Assembly: GCA_039583695.1 (NCBI GenBank)
Contig: JAVKSL010000058.1
Location: 1 to 18,128 of the forward strand
Direction: 5' to 3'
Source: JAVKSL01 sp039583695
GTDB lineage: Bacteria; Actinomycetota; Acidimicrobiia; Acidimicrobiales; JAJPHD01
Length of the DNA: 18,128 bases
Shown here: positions 1 through 6,775 of the stretch, one piece after another
How the letters are laid out: each line of letters begins with the position of its first letter
Numbering within the stretch: position 1 is the stretch's first letter
The notes under the pieces: model-generated
Database searches by the model: none
Told to the model about the DNA's origin: nothing
The model's input: the letters and a program-made list of their open reading frames with translations, nothing else
Translations under genes and position numbers: made by a program

Positions 1-744
1 GGCACGCGCCTCCTCCTCGGCGGCCATCACCGCCCGGGCCTCGGCCTGCCGCCGGGCCTCCGCCTCGCGCTCGGCGGCCGCGGCCGCACGCTCCGCGGCC
101 TCCGCCTGCGCCTGGCGGCGCAACTCGGCGTCCGCCTTGGCCTGGGCTTCGGCCTCCGCCCGGGCCCGGGCCTGGGCGGCCGCCACCTCTGCGGCACGCG
201 CCGCCGCCTCGGCCTCCGCCCGCTCCTGCTCGCTGGCCGCGGCCGCCGCCCGGTCCAGCGCCTCGCGCCGGGCCTGCGCCTCGGCCTGGGCCTGCCCGGC
301 CGCCCGGGCCTGGGCCGCTGCGGCGGCGTCGGCGACCTCTCGGGCACGCGCCTCCTCCTCGGCGGCCACCGCCTGGCGCTCACGGGCGCTCTCCTCAGCG
401 TTCGCGGCCGTGGCGGCTGCCAACTCGGCCTCGCTGCGCGACGCCCCCGCGGCCTCGGCGGTCTCCGCTGCCTCGGCTGCCTGGTTTCGCTCGGATGCAG
501 CCTCCGCCTTGGCGGCCGCATCCGCGGCCTGGCGGGCCTTCTCCTCCTTGTCCAGGCCGAGTACCTCCTTGACCGTTACCACGATGCCCCGACGGCGCAT
601 CTCCTCGGGATCCTCGATGTCGAACCCTGGGTCCGCGGCGGGTCCCGCGGCGTGCTCACCCTCCCACTCCAGGAACGCCCCGCAGGAGCCACAGAAGCTA
701 GTCTGGTCGGGCTCCTGGTTGCCGCAGCTCTTGCAAACGATCAT
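1..744 (-). CDS. Zinc-ribbon protein with long Ala/Glu/Arg-rich helix (partial, runs off left edge)
   Basis: The frame is open from an ATG at 744 to the window edge, 248 codons with no stop, so the C-terminus is missing. Residues 4-21 hold a zinc ribbon: CKSC, ten residues, then CGSC (Cys 4, 7, 18, 21). An acidic linker and a short segment around residues 49-65 (MRRRGIVVTVKEVLGLDKEE) follow. From about residue 66 the protein is almost only Ala, Glu, Arg and Gln with no proline, which predicts a very long helix or Ala-based coiled coil. A 26-bp stretch at 1-26 recurs at 343-368, 342 bp (114 codons) apart, so the helix has internal repeats. The ATG overlaps the stop of the tail protein I gene (ATGA), which makes this the next gene of the injection-system operon. 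Zinc-ribbon proteins occur in actinobacterial clusters of this kind, but I know no established role. A structural rod, scaffold or carrier of a C-terminal domain is possible. Confidence 0.8.
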   Translation of the reverse strand, partial: MIVCKSCGNQEPDQTSFCGSCGAFLEWEGEHAAGPAADPGFDIEDPEEMRRRGIVVTVKEVLGLDKEEKARQAADAAAKAEAASERNQAAEAAETAEAAGASRSEAELAAATAANAEESARERQAVAAEEEARAREVADAAAAAQARAAGQAQAEAQARREALDRAAAAASEQERAEAEAAARAAEVAAAQARARAEAEAQAKADAELRRQAQAEAAERAAAAAEREAEARRQAEARAVMAAEEEARA

Positions 745-1286
745 TCCGACAGCACCTCCACCTCGTGACGTACGTGGCCGGGCTTGGCGCTGGCCACCAC
801 CGCTGCCACCCGCCGGGGATCTACCGCGGCGGGGTCCCCTACCCCCAGGGTGACCTTGACCCAGGGTCGCCCGCTGCCCGGTAACGCCTCGCCGGGAGTG
901 ACCGAGACGGCCGTCCCCCCGGAGTCGCTCACCTGCGGCTCGACCCCTACGTACAGGCGTACCAGCTCCGCGATGCCCCGCGCCGTGCCCCGGAGGCTGT
1001 AGAGCTGCACCGCCTTGACGATCACGTCGCGCTGGCGATCGAGAGGCCAGTTCTCGTCCAGGCTCACGCCGACCCAGCCGGCCAGCCAGGCGGCGAAGTC
1101 CGAGGGTGCGAGGCGGGGGTCCAGGTAGGCGGGCATACAGTCCAGCGTGGCGATGGCCGGGGCCAGCACCCGGTCCAGTGCCGCGACGAAGCGCTGCATG
1201 AGCTCGTCGCCCTGGAAGATGGCCGGCAGCATGCCCCCGAGGGGGAACGGGCTCGCAAGGCCGGGCACCAACCCGCGCTCGCTCAC
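741..1286 (-). CDS. Phage tail protein I-like baseplate protein (TIGR02242-like)
   Basis: 181 aa from GTG at 1286. The N-terminal half carries the pattern of the TIGR02242 / P2 gpI tail protein family: GGMLPAIFQGDELMQRFV near residues 17-34, then MPAYLDPRLAPSDFAAWLAG, a GVSLDENWP segment and LYSLRGTARGIAELVRLY. The C-terminal third is a beta-rich region ending HEVEVLSE. In P2-like tails gpI sits at the baseplate periphery and links wedge to fibre; here it probably completes the baseplate next to the J-type protein. The GTG start overlaps the stop of the upstream baseplate gene (GTGA). The frame stays open further upstream to 1493, but that stretch is Arg/Pro-rich shadow sequence inside the upstream gene, so 1286 is preferred. 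The next gene starts inside this stop codon. Confidence 0.88.
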   Translation of the reverse strand: MSERGLVPGLASPFPLGGMLPAIFQGDELMQRFVAALDRVLAPAIATLDCMPAYLDPRLAPSDFAAWLAGWVGVSLDENWPLDRQRDVIVKAVQLYSLRGTARGIAELVRLYVGVEPQVSDSGGTAVSVTPGEALPGSGRPWVKVTLGVGDPAAVDPRRVAAVVASAKPGHVRHEVEVLSE

Positions 1287-3244
1287 TCCCAGCCCTCCTC
1301 GGCGCGGACCTGGTGCTCGAAGGAGAAGACCAGGGACCCGGGCAGGAGCTCGATGCGCTGGGCGGCCTCGCCGCGATGGCCCGTCAGCGGGTCGGCGCCG
1401 AACAGCCGAGCGTCCTCGACGAACTCGCAGCCCATGAGGCGTTGCAGCACCGCGTGCACCTCGCCCACGTGGACCGGGCGGCCAAAGGGCCAACCGCTGC
1501 GATCGGGGCCTCCCGACAGGGGATTGAAGTAGCGGTACAGCGCGGACAGAGCGGTCTCCACCAGGCGGGAGGTACTGGCGCGCGCGCTGGCGCGCAGCCG
1601 TGCCACCACGGTGATGCCCTGGTAGCGCGGCGGCTCCACGATCAGACGCGCTCCCACGCAGCGGCGCGAGTCCAGGGCGGCGGCGATGCGGGCGAGGGTC
1701 TCCTCCGCCGGCACGAGCTGCTCGAAGCGAAGGCGACCGTCCGGGCGGGTCGCAGCGGACGGAACCACCAGCAGGCGGACCCCTCCCGCCTCACCCTCGC
1801 CCTCACCGTCGGCCGGCAGGGCGATCACCCGGGCCACCTCGGGCGCCGCCTCGCGCGCGATCTGCTCGTAGTCCTCGAGGGTCACCGCGCGGTTCCGGGT
1901 GCGCAACAGGATCGGACCGCGCACCTTCGCGGCCTCGATGGTCTCGGCGTCGACGCCGCCGGAGGCGGGCAAGCGGTTCTCGACCCGGCTGACGAAAGGC
2001 ACGCTGGTCCGCAGCACGCTCAGGGCGCCCCGGGCCACGTTGCCCCGGCGGCCGCCCCCGCAGGAGTACGCGACCAGCCGTAGCGGGGCCCCCTGCGCCG
2101 GGACCGCCCCGTAGTGGCGCAGCGAGCCGTCCGACTCGCGCACCGCGGGGCCCAGCTCCACCTCGCCGGCCACCTCGTCGAGCACGAAGTGGCGTTCCTC
2201 GGGCTCGGACTCGGCGAAGCTCGTCACCCGCTCCCATCGCTCCCAGCCGTCCCCGCCGGCCACCTCCAGGACCACAGGCTCCTCGGAGAGGGCCACGGGG
2301 CTGTGCTGGAGGCGGAAGCGCTGGCCGGCGACGCCCTCGGACAGCCCGAGCACCTCGCCCTCCACCAGCTCGGAGTTGACCGCCAGCGTAGTGCCGCCCA
2401 CGGTCTCGGCGCTGATGGAGCTCACCCGGGGCGTCGAGCTGTAGAAGGGCTGGTCCTTGACGGCCGGGATGACCCGCGCCCTCAGCCACCCGGCACGCCC
2501 GCCGGCGATCACCGAGGCCGCGTGCCCGGCCGGCACGTGCAACACGATCTGGCCGTCGCGGTTGAGCCCCCCGGTGTCGTCCAGGCCCACCTCGCAGGGC
2601 TTCCAGGACTCGCCGCAGAAGGCCTCCCAGACCAGCGGGGGGTCCAGCGGGTCGACACCAACCCCCTCGATGGTGCAGGCCACCCGCAGGCGCACCGCGC
2701 AGGATCCGACCGGGTCTGACAGCCCCACCAGGAGCACATCACCGGGCCGGGGCGGGCTGGAGAAGCAGCCAAAGGAATGGTGCAGGGCCAGGACCTCGGT
2801 GGTGTCGACCACCTCGCCCCCCTCCACCTGGGTCGCCGTGCGCGAGAAGCAGCAGGGGACGATGGGCAGGGCCGCCGTGGTGCTGAAGGTGATGGCCTCC
2901 TCGGTCTCGGTACGGGGCGTGGCCACCTCGCAGCCCTCGGGCACCGTGACCGTCACCTCCATCGGGGCCGAGAGCCAGAACGTCACGGGGACCCGCGCCG
3001 AGGTCGCGGGGAAGAGCCTGACCCCGATGAGCTCCAGGAACTTGACGAAGTTGCGGTCAGGAACCCGGTTCAGCCGGTAGACAAGCCCCTCCACCATGTA
3101 GGCGAAGGTCTCGATCAGGGTCACCCCCGGGTCCGACACGTTGTGGTCGGTCCACTCGGGGCAGCTGGCCTGGACCATCCGCTTGGCTTCGTCGACCAGT
3201 TGCTGAAAGCGCCGGTCGTCCAGGTTGGGCGCGGGCAGGGACAT
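1283..3244 (-). CDS. cis11: Baseplate J-type wedge protein (putative baseplate assembly protein, TIGR02243-like)
   Basis: 653 aa, ATG at 3244. The N-terminus is diagnostic: NLDDRRFQQLVDEAKR, then CPEWTDHNVSDPGVTLIE, then YRLNRVPDRNFVKFLELIG (residues about 8-75), the signature of the TIGR02243 putative baseplate assembly proteins. The middle is beta-rich. The C-terminal part has the J/gp6-like stretch RNRAVTLEDYEQIAREAAPEV and a final region on the RPVHVGEVHAVLQRL pattern. By homology with T4 gp6, P2 gpJ and Cis11 it forms the wedge ring that triggers sheath contraction. The ribosome binding site GGAGGAG lies in the last codons of the upstream gp25 gene, about 9 nt before the ATG. Only one J-type protein is visible here, whereas some injection systems have two large wedge proteins, so the cis11 symbol is by analogy. 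Confidence 0.93.
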   Translation of the reverse strand: MSLPAPNLDDRRFQQLVDEAKRMVQASCPEWTDHNVSDPGVTLIETFAYMVEGLVYRLNRVPDRNFVKFLELIGVRLFPATSARVPVTFWLSAPMEVTVTVPEGCEVATPRTETEEAITFSTTAALPIVPCCFSRTATQVEGGEVVDTTEVLALHHSFGCFSSPPRPGDVLLVGLSDPVGSCAVRLRVACTIEGVGVDPLDPPLVWEAFCGESWKPCEVGLDDTGGLNRDGQIVLHVPAGHAASVIAGGRAGWLRARVIPAVKDQPFYSSTPRVSSISAETVGGTTLAVNSELVEGEVLGLSEGVAGQRFRLQHSPVALSEEPVVLEVAGGDGWERWERVTSFAESEPEERHFVLDEVAGEVELGPAVRESDGSLRHYGAVPAQGAPLRLVAYSCGGGRRGNVARGALSVLRTSVPFVSRVENRLPASGGVDAETIEAAKVRGPILLRTRNRAVTLEDYEQIAREAAPEVARVIALPADGEGEGEAGGVRLLVVPSAATRPDGRLRFEQLVPAEETLARIAAALDSRRCVGARLIVEPPRYQGITVVARLRASARASTSRLVETALSALYRYFNPLSGGPDRSGWPFGRPVHVGEVHAVLQRLMGCEFVEDARLFGADPLTGHRGEAAQRIELLPGSLVFSFEHQVRAEEGWE

Positions 3245-3250
3245 GGCGGA

Positions 3251-3649
3251 TCACTCCTCCCCAGGTATGACATAGAAGGGGAACACCAGGTTGCGCGGGT
3301 CGTTGGTCCCCTTGACCGAGTAGCTGATGTCGATGAACAAGGTGGCCGTGTCGTCGGGGGCAAAGCTCACCTCCACATCGGCCACGTCGACGCGCGGCTC
3401 CCAGCGATCCAGCGACAGCCGCACCTCGTAGGCGATCCGGCCGGCCGTGGTGGCGTTGAGCGGGGCGAAGACGTAGTCGTGAATGCCACAGCCGAACTCG
3501 GGGCGCATCGGTCGCTCCCCGTAGGTGGTGGCCAGGACGATGCGGATCGCTTCTTCGATCTCGGTGTGCGAGCTCACCAGCGCGATCGAGCCCGTGGGAT
3601 CGGTTCGCATCGGGAAGGCCAGGCCGGACCCGACGAACTCCGCGCTCAC
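3251..3649 (-). CDS. cis9: gp25-like baseplate wedge protein
   Basis: 132 aa from GTG at 3649. It carries the GPW/gp25 family pattern: AFPMRTDPTGSIALV near the N-terminus, EEAIRIVLATTYGERPMRPEFGCG in several overlapping motifs around residues 35-60, then YVFAPLNATTAGRIAYEVR and a C-terminal beta strand region. gp25-like proteins start sheath assembly on the baseplate and resemble a sheath domain. A second in-frame GTG at 3679 would add MRAARRGGPT. I prefer 3649 because the protein then starts like other family members and overlaps the stop of the preceding mini-ORF as GTGA. An 82-nt gap separates it from the VgrG stop, the longest gap within the part of the operon after the second tube gene. 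Confidence 0.93.
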   Translation of the reverse strand: MSAEFVGSGLAFPMRTDPTGSIALVSSHTEIEEAIRIVLATTYGERPMRPEFGCGIHDYVFAPLNATTAGRIAYEVRLSLDRWEPRVDVADVEVSFAPDDTATLFIDISYSVKGTNDPRNLVFPFYVIPGEE

Positions 3650-3732
3650 GGTCGGCCCCCCGCGCCGGGCCGCGCGCACCTGGCGGGCGGGCCGGTGCCC
3701 CTACGCTGGCGGGAAGCAGGCAAGGGTCCCAT
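3646..3732 (-). CDS. 28-codon coupling ORF between vgrG and gp25; possible PAAR remnant
   Basis: An ATG at 3732 overlaps the VgrG stop (TGATG), and the ORF ends in a TGA at 3646-3648 that overlaps the gp25 GTG (GTGA). The peptide starts MGPLPASRQ and continues as an Arg/Gly/Pro-rich tail with one Cys. What is seen is an unbroken relay of stop/start overlaps across the gap. The opening loosely resembles PAAR protein N-termini (M..PAAR..GD), and a PAAR gene often follows vgrG in such clusters, so it could be the stub left by a deletion. It could equally be a chance ORF used only for translational coupling. Confidence 0.3.
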   Translation of the reverse strand: MGPLPASRQRRGTGPPARCARPGAGGRP

Positions 3733-5549
3733 CAGTTGATCTTCACGATCGCGCCCTGGATCTGCACCGGGCCCTCTCCCTGCACCTGCACCACCGCGCC
3801 CTTGATGGAGAACTGCCCTGCCGCCTCCATGGAGATGTCCGCGCCCGCCTTGACCGCGATGTTGGCTCCCGCCTGGACGGTGATGTCCGCGTCGGACTTC
3901 ACCGTCACACCTTTGGGCCCGGTGATGGTCACCTGGCCCGCCTCGGAGGTGACGAGGATGTCCTTGCCCGCCTGGAGGGTGGCACGGTTCTCGATGGCGT
4001 CCAGGATGAGCTCGGTCTTTTGGTCCTTGGAGATCAGGCTGATCTTGGAGGCCGAGTCGGTCTCCTCGTAGCACAGGACGTGGCCGGTGCGGGAGCGGAA
4101 CATCCGCTTGACGACCTTGCCGTCCTGCACCGCCTCGCTGGTGGTCATCGGAGGCTTGTCCACTCCGTTGTGCAGGCCGCCCAGCACCACCGGAGCGCCG
4201 AAGTCGCCCTGCTCGAAGGCAACGAGCACCTCGTCGCCCACCTCCGGCAGGACCTGGAAGCCCCGGGCGCTGCCCGCACCGAGCTGGACGGTGCGCGCCC
4301 AGTAGCTCTCGTAGTCGTCCGCGAGCCAGGGGAACTTCACCTTCACCTGGCACATGCCGTCGGTGGTGTCGTTGATGTCGGTCACGATGGCGCTGGCCAC
4401 GCTCGGCATGGTGCGGACCAGGGCACCCTCGGCGCCCACCCCTCCGGCGACCATGCCCAGCAACGAGCGGTCCTGGCGGTCACTCACCCCGAGCTCGGTG
4501 CGGTACCCGAGGTGGCGGTCCCAGAGGTGGCGGGTCGAGCTCAGCTTGTAGGACCCGGAGAGCTTTCCGACCCCGCCCAGGCCGACCACGACTCCGGGGC
4601 GCAGGTCGGGGTTGCCCACCACCTCCGCCTCGATCTCGGCGCTGGCCGCGGCGATCTGGTCCGAGGCCGCCTTGGCCAGGGCGTCCACGCTGGCGCCCTG
4701 CTGGAACGCCGACCAGGTGGCGGCGAACGGCTTCGCCGAGAATCTGGAAGCCAGCTGCGATGGTCCCAGGGAGGAGTCCTCGACCGCTCCGGCGTTGGTG
4801 GCCTCCGCGGGGCTGGAGCTGCCCACCAGCGCCATTTTGGTCTTGGGGCGCCAGCTCCGCGCGGTGGTGGAGGGGACCTGGGCGGCGGAGGTGACCACGG
4901 CCCGCAACCGCACGACCCCGGTGTCGCCCGGGTAGTAGCTGAGAGGGTCGGTGCTGTCCAAGCCGGCCGGGGTGCCCGGGGTCACGGGGGAGGGCTTGAG
5001 CAGGTCGAGCTTCCCGTCCAGGACCGACACCGTGTAGCCCACCTGGTCTGCCAGGTGCCGGATGAAGTGCCAGTCCTCTACGTTGGCTTGGCTGACCTGG
5101 GGATGGACCGGGCTGGTCGAGTCAAGCTGGCCCACAGGGACCCCCGCGGAGGTCGCTATGGAGCTGATGATGTCGCTGTAGGTCATCCAAAGCCAGGACT
5201 TGGTCTTGCGACCCCGCAGGAGGCGGCTCGAGCGATCGTAGGCCCTCAGCACCGTGCGGGCCCCCAGAGCGTCGAAGTCCGCCTCCAGCGCCGTCACCTC
5301 ACCGACGAAGACCCTCTTGGCCGGGCCCGCGGCCGGGACCACGCGAACCTCCAGGGTGGCCCCCACCCGGAACCTGCCCGATCCCAACAGCGCGGCGTGA
5401 GGGTCGGAGAGCTCCACGACAGCGACGTCTGGCAGGTTGAAACTGTTGTCCACTGTTATCGACATCAACAGATCGTCCTCGGCGCGCGAGAGGGGAGACC
5501 CGTCGAGGATCACGCCGAAGTCGTAGGTGAAGCTGGGTGAGGGGGCCAC
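3732..5549 (-). CDS. cis8: VgrG-like spike protein
   Basis: 605 aa, GTG at 5549; GAGGAAG lies upstream at the end of the LysM gene. The gp27-like part covers about residues 1-360, with VEDWHFIRHLADQVGYTVSV of the late-control-D fold near 165-185. A gp5-like OB fold follows: AIVTDINDTTDGMCQVKVKF, an SYWARTVQLGAG segment, and GFQVLPEVGDEVLVAFEQGD up to VVLGGLHNG. From about residue 490 the chain turns into short repeated strands (KDILVTSEAGQVTITGPKG, VKSDADITVQAGANIAVKAG) that form the spike's beta-helix, ending QIQGAIVKIN. No PAAR domain is fused at the C-terminus and none is encoded directly downstream. By family it is the trimeric puncturing spike under the tube. It lies 12 nt after the LysM gene. 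Confidence 0.95.
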   Translation of the reverse strand: MAPSPSFTYDFGVILDGSPLSRAEDDLLMSITVDNSFNLPDVAVVELSDPHAALLGSGRFRVGATLEVRVVPAAGPAKRVFVGEVTALEADFDALGARTVLRAYDRSSRLLRGRKTKSWLWMTYSDIISSIATSAGVPVGQLDSTSPVHPQVSQANVEDWHFIRHLADQVGYTVSVLDGKLDLLKPSPVTPGTPAGLDSTDPLSYYPGDTGVVRLRAVVTSAAQVPSTTARSWRPKTKMALVGSSSPAEATNAGAVEDSSLGPSQLASRFSAKPFAATWSAFQQGASVDALAKAASDQIAAASAEIEAEVVGNPDLRPGVVVGLGGVGKLSGSYKLSSTRHLWDRHLGYRTELGVSDRQDRSLLGMVAGGVGAEGALVRTMPSVASAIVTDINDTTDGMCQVKVKFPWLADDYESYWARTVQLGAGSARGFQVLPEVGDEVLVAFEQGDFGAPVVLGGLHNGVDKPPMTTSEAVQDGKVVKRMFRSRTGHVLCYEETDSASKISLISKDQKTELILDAIENRATLQAGKDILVTSEAGQVTITGPKGVTVKSDADITVQAGANIAVKAGADISMEAAGQFSIKGAVVQVQGEGPVQIQGAIVKIN

Positions 5550-5561
5550 GGTAAAGCTTCC

Positions 5562-6311
5562 TCAGATGCCTGCCGGCTCGGGCTCGGCAGGGCGCGGCGT
5601 CCCCGGCGTCCCCGGCGCCCCCAGCGCCTCGGCGGGCGAGGGGACCAGCAGGCGGTCGCCACTGCGAACCCTCATGGGGTCGTCGATCCCGTTCGCCTCG
5701 GCCAGGACCCTCCAGGCCCCCGGGTCGCCGTACTCCGACTGGGCGACGTGGGCCAGGGTCTCACCCTCCAGGAGGGTGTGGGTGCGCCTGGCCGGCAAGC
5801 CTCCTGAGGTGGGGTTCTGCTTGGGGGTGGGGGCGTCGACCTGTTCCAGGCTGAGGGAGGCGCGCGCCCGGTAGGGGTCCCCGTTTGGCCAGAACATCAG
5901 GTACTCCACGCTCACCGAGGTCACCACGGCCCAGAAGCTCAAGTTCTTGCCCCAGCCGAACAGCACGTAGGGCCCGGAGGGCTTCTCGGACGCCTTGCTT
6001 GTCGCTGTCGGGGTGCAGCAGGCGAACAGGGTGTTGACGTCGTCGATCACACTGGCGTTGGCGGCATCGGAGCGGTCCAGGAAGATCTGCAGGCTCATCT
6101 GCTTGGGACCGGCTCCCTGCCACTGGATCGGCCCGGCCTCCTGTGCGCACTGCGCGTCGGAGCGCGACCAGGTCGCGCTCTTGGAGACCGTATAGCTCTG
6201 CGGGTTGAATTGGAAGTTCAGCGTCTTGCCGGGGCCGGGGCGTGGGTTAGCCGAGGCGGGGACGATGGTGAGAGTGGCTTTCTCCAGCTGGTCAGGGACA
6301 GAGTCGACCAC
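5562..6311 (-). CDS. cis7: LysM-domain baseplate/hub protein
   Basis: 249 aa, GTG at 6311 with a good ribosome binding site (AAAGGAG, about 6 nt upstream). Residues 1-165 have the pattern of the Afp7/Pvc7 N-terminal domain: LTIVPASANPRPGPGKTLNFQ, the FNPQSYTVSKSATW segment, and SVSVEYLMFWPNGDPYRARA. A LysM domain follows at about 175-224 (HTLLEGETLAHVAQSEYGDP to RSGDRLLVP). The last 25 residues are a Pro/Gly tail with a GTPGTP repeat. In T4 terms it corresponds to gp53-like LysM proteins that clamp wedges around the hub. It sits between the second tube gene (11-nt gap) and vgrG, the usual order in this type of cluster. Confidence 0.93.
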   Translation of the reverse strand: MVDSVPDQLEKATLTIVPASANPRPGPGKTLNFQFNPQSYTVSKSATWSRSDAQCAQEAGPIQWQGAGPKQMSLQIFLDRSDAANASVIDDVNTLFACCTPTATSKASEKPSGPYVLFGWGKNLSFWAVVTSVSVEYLMFWPNGDPYRARASLSLEQVDAPTPKQNPTSGGLPARRTHTLLEGETLAHVAQSEYGDPGAWRVLAEANGIDDPMRVRSGDRLLVPSPAEALGAPGTPGTPRPAEPEPAGI

Positions 6312-6322
6312 GTTTGCTCCTT

Positions 6323-6775
6323 TCAGCTCACGAATCCCTGGTGCGCGATCTCCAGGCTCTCCACGGCCGGGCTCGGGTCGCCGGAGCTGAGCGCCGGCAG
6401 GCTCCAGCTCACCGGAACCGCTCCGATGAAGTCCCAGGTGACCACGGGCTTGTTGTCAGTGCTGTACGCCACGATCTGGCCAGTAGTGCGCCTCACAGCC
6501 CCGCATAGGCTCGAAAACCACTTAGCGACCTCGTTGGTCGAGGAATCCATCAGGCGGGACAGCTTGATGTTCTGGTACTTGAGGCGCCCCGGGAGCTGGT
6601 AGGCGAAGCCCTGGTTGCCGCCTTCCTCGATCTGCTCCATGTCCACCTGCACGCCGCCCAGCTCGCAGCTGGTCCAGCTCCCGAGGGCGTGGCCGTCGAG
6701 GGTCACGGTGAAGAAGCAGCTGACCAGCGGGTCACCCGGGGCGAGGTGGTTCTCGGTCTGGATCGACAGGGTCAT
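6323..6775 (-). CDS. Second inner-tube protein (T4 gp19-like, Cis1b type)
   Basis: 150 aa from ATG at 6775. It matches the gp19-like tail tube family: DPLVSCFFTVTLDGHALGSW near the start, GGVQVDMEQIEEGGNQGFAY with a following QLPGRLKYQNIKLSR (the G-R-x-K-Y-x-N-I-x-L-x-R pattern), then TGQIVAYSTD and WDFIGAVPVSW. The second tube paralogue of an injection system usually joins the tube to the baseplate and spike, which fits its place just before the LysM and VgrG genes. The ATG overlaps the stop of the 1130-aa gene (ATGA). The frame is open further upstream, but that stretch is antisense-like Arg/Pro sequence within the previous gene. Confidence 0.92.
   Translation of the reverse strand: MTLSIQTENHLAPGDPLVSCFFTVTLDGHALGSWTSCELGGVQVDMEQIEEGGNQGFAYQLPGRLKYQNIKLSRLMDSSTNEVAKWFSSLCGAVRRTTGQIVAYSTDNKPVVTWDFIGAVPVSWSLPALSSGDPSPAVESLEIAHQGFVS

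Noticed and set aside
27..521. 164-aa minus-strand Arg/Pro-rich ORF
   Set aside because: Out of frame with the open Ala/Glu/Arg-rich frame that continues from the zinc ribbon at 744; a frame-shifted reading of the same repetitive codons.
3650..3679. Upstream GTG start for the gp25-like gene
   Set aside because: Would add a non-conserved Arg-rich decapeptide and lose the GTGA junction; no convincing ribosome binding site before it.
3525..5540. 671-aa plus-strand ORF opposite the VgrG gene
   Set aside because: His/Gly/Arg-rich without any domain pattern; it is the usual antisense shadow of a high-GC gene, and the minus strand encodes a clear VgrG.
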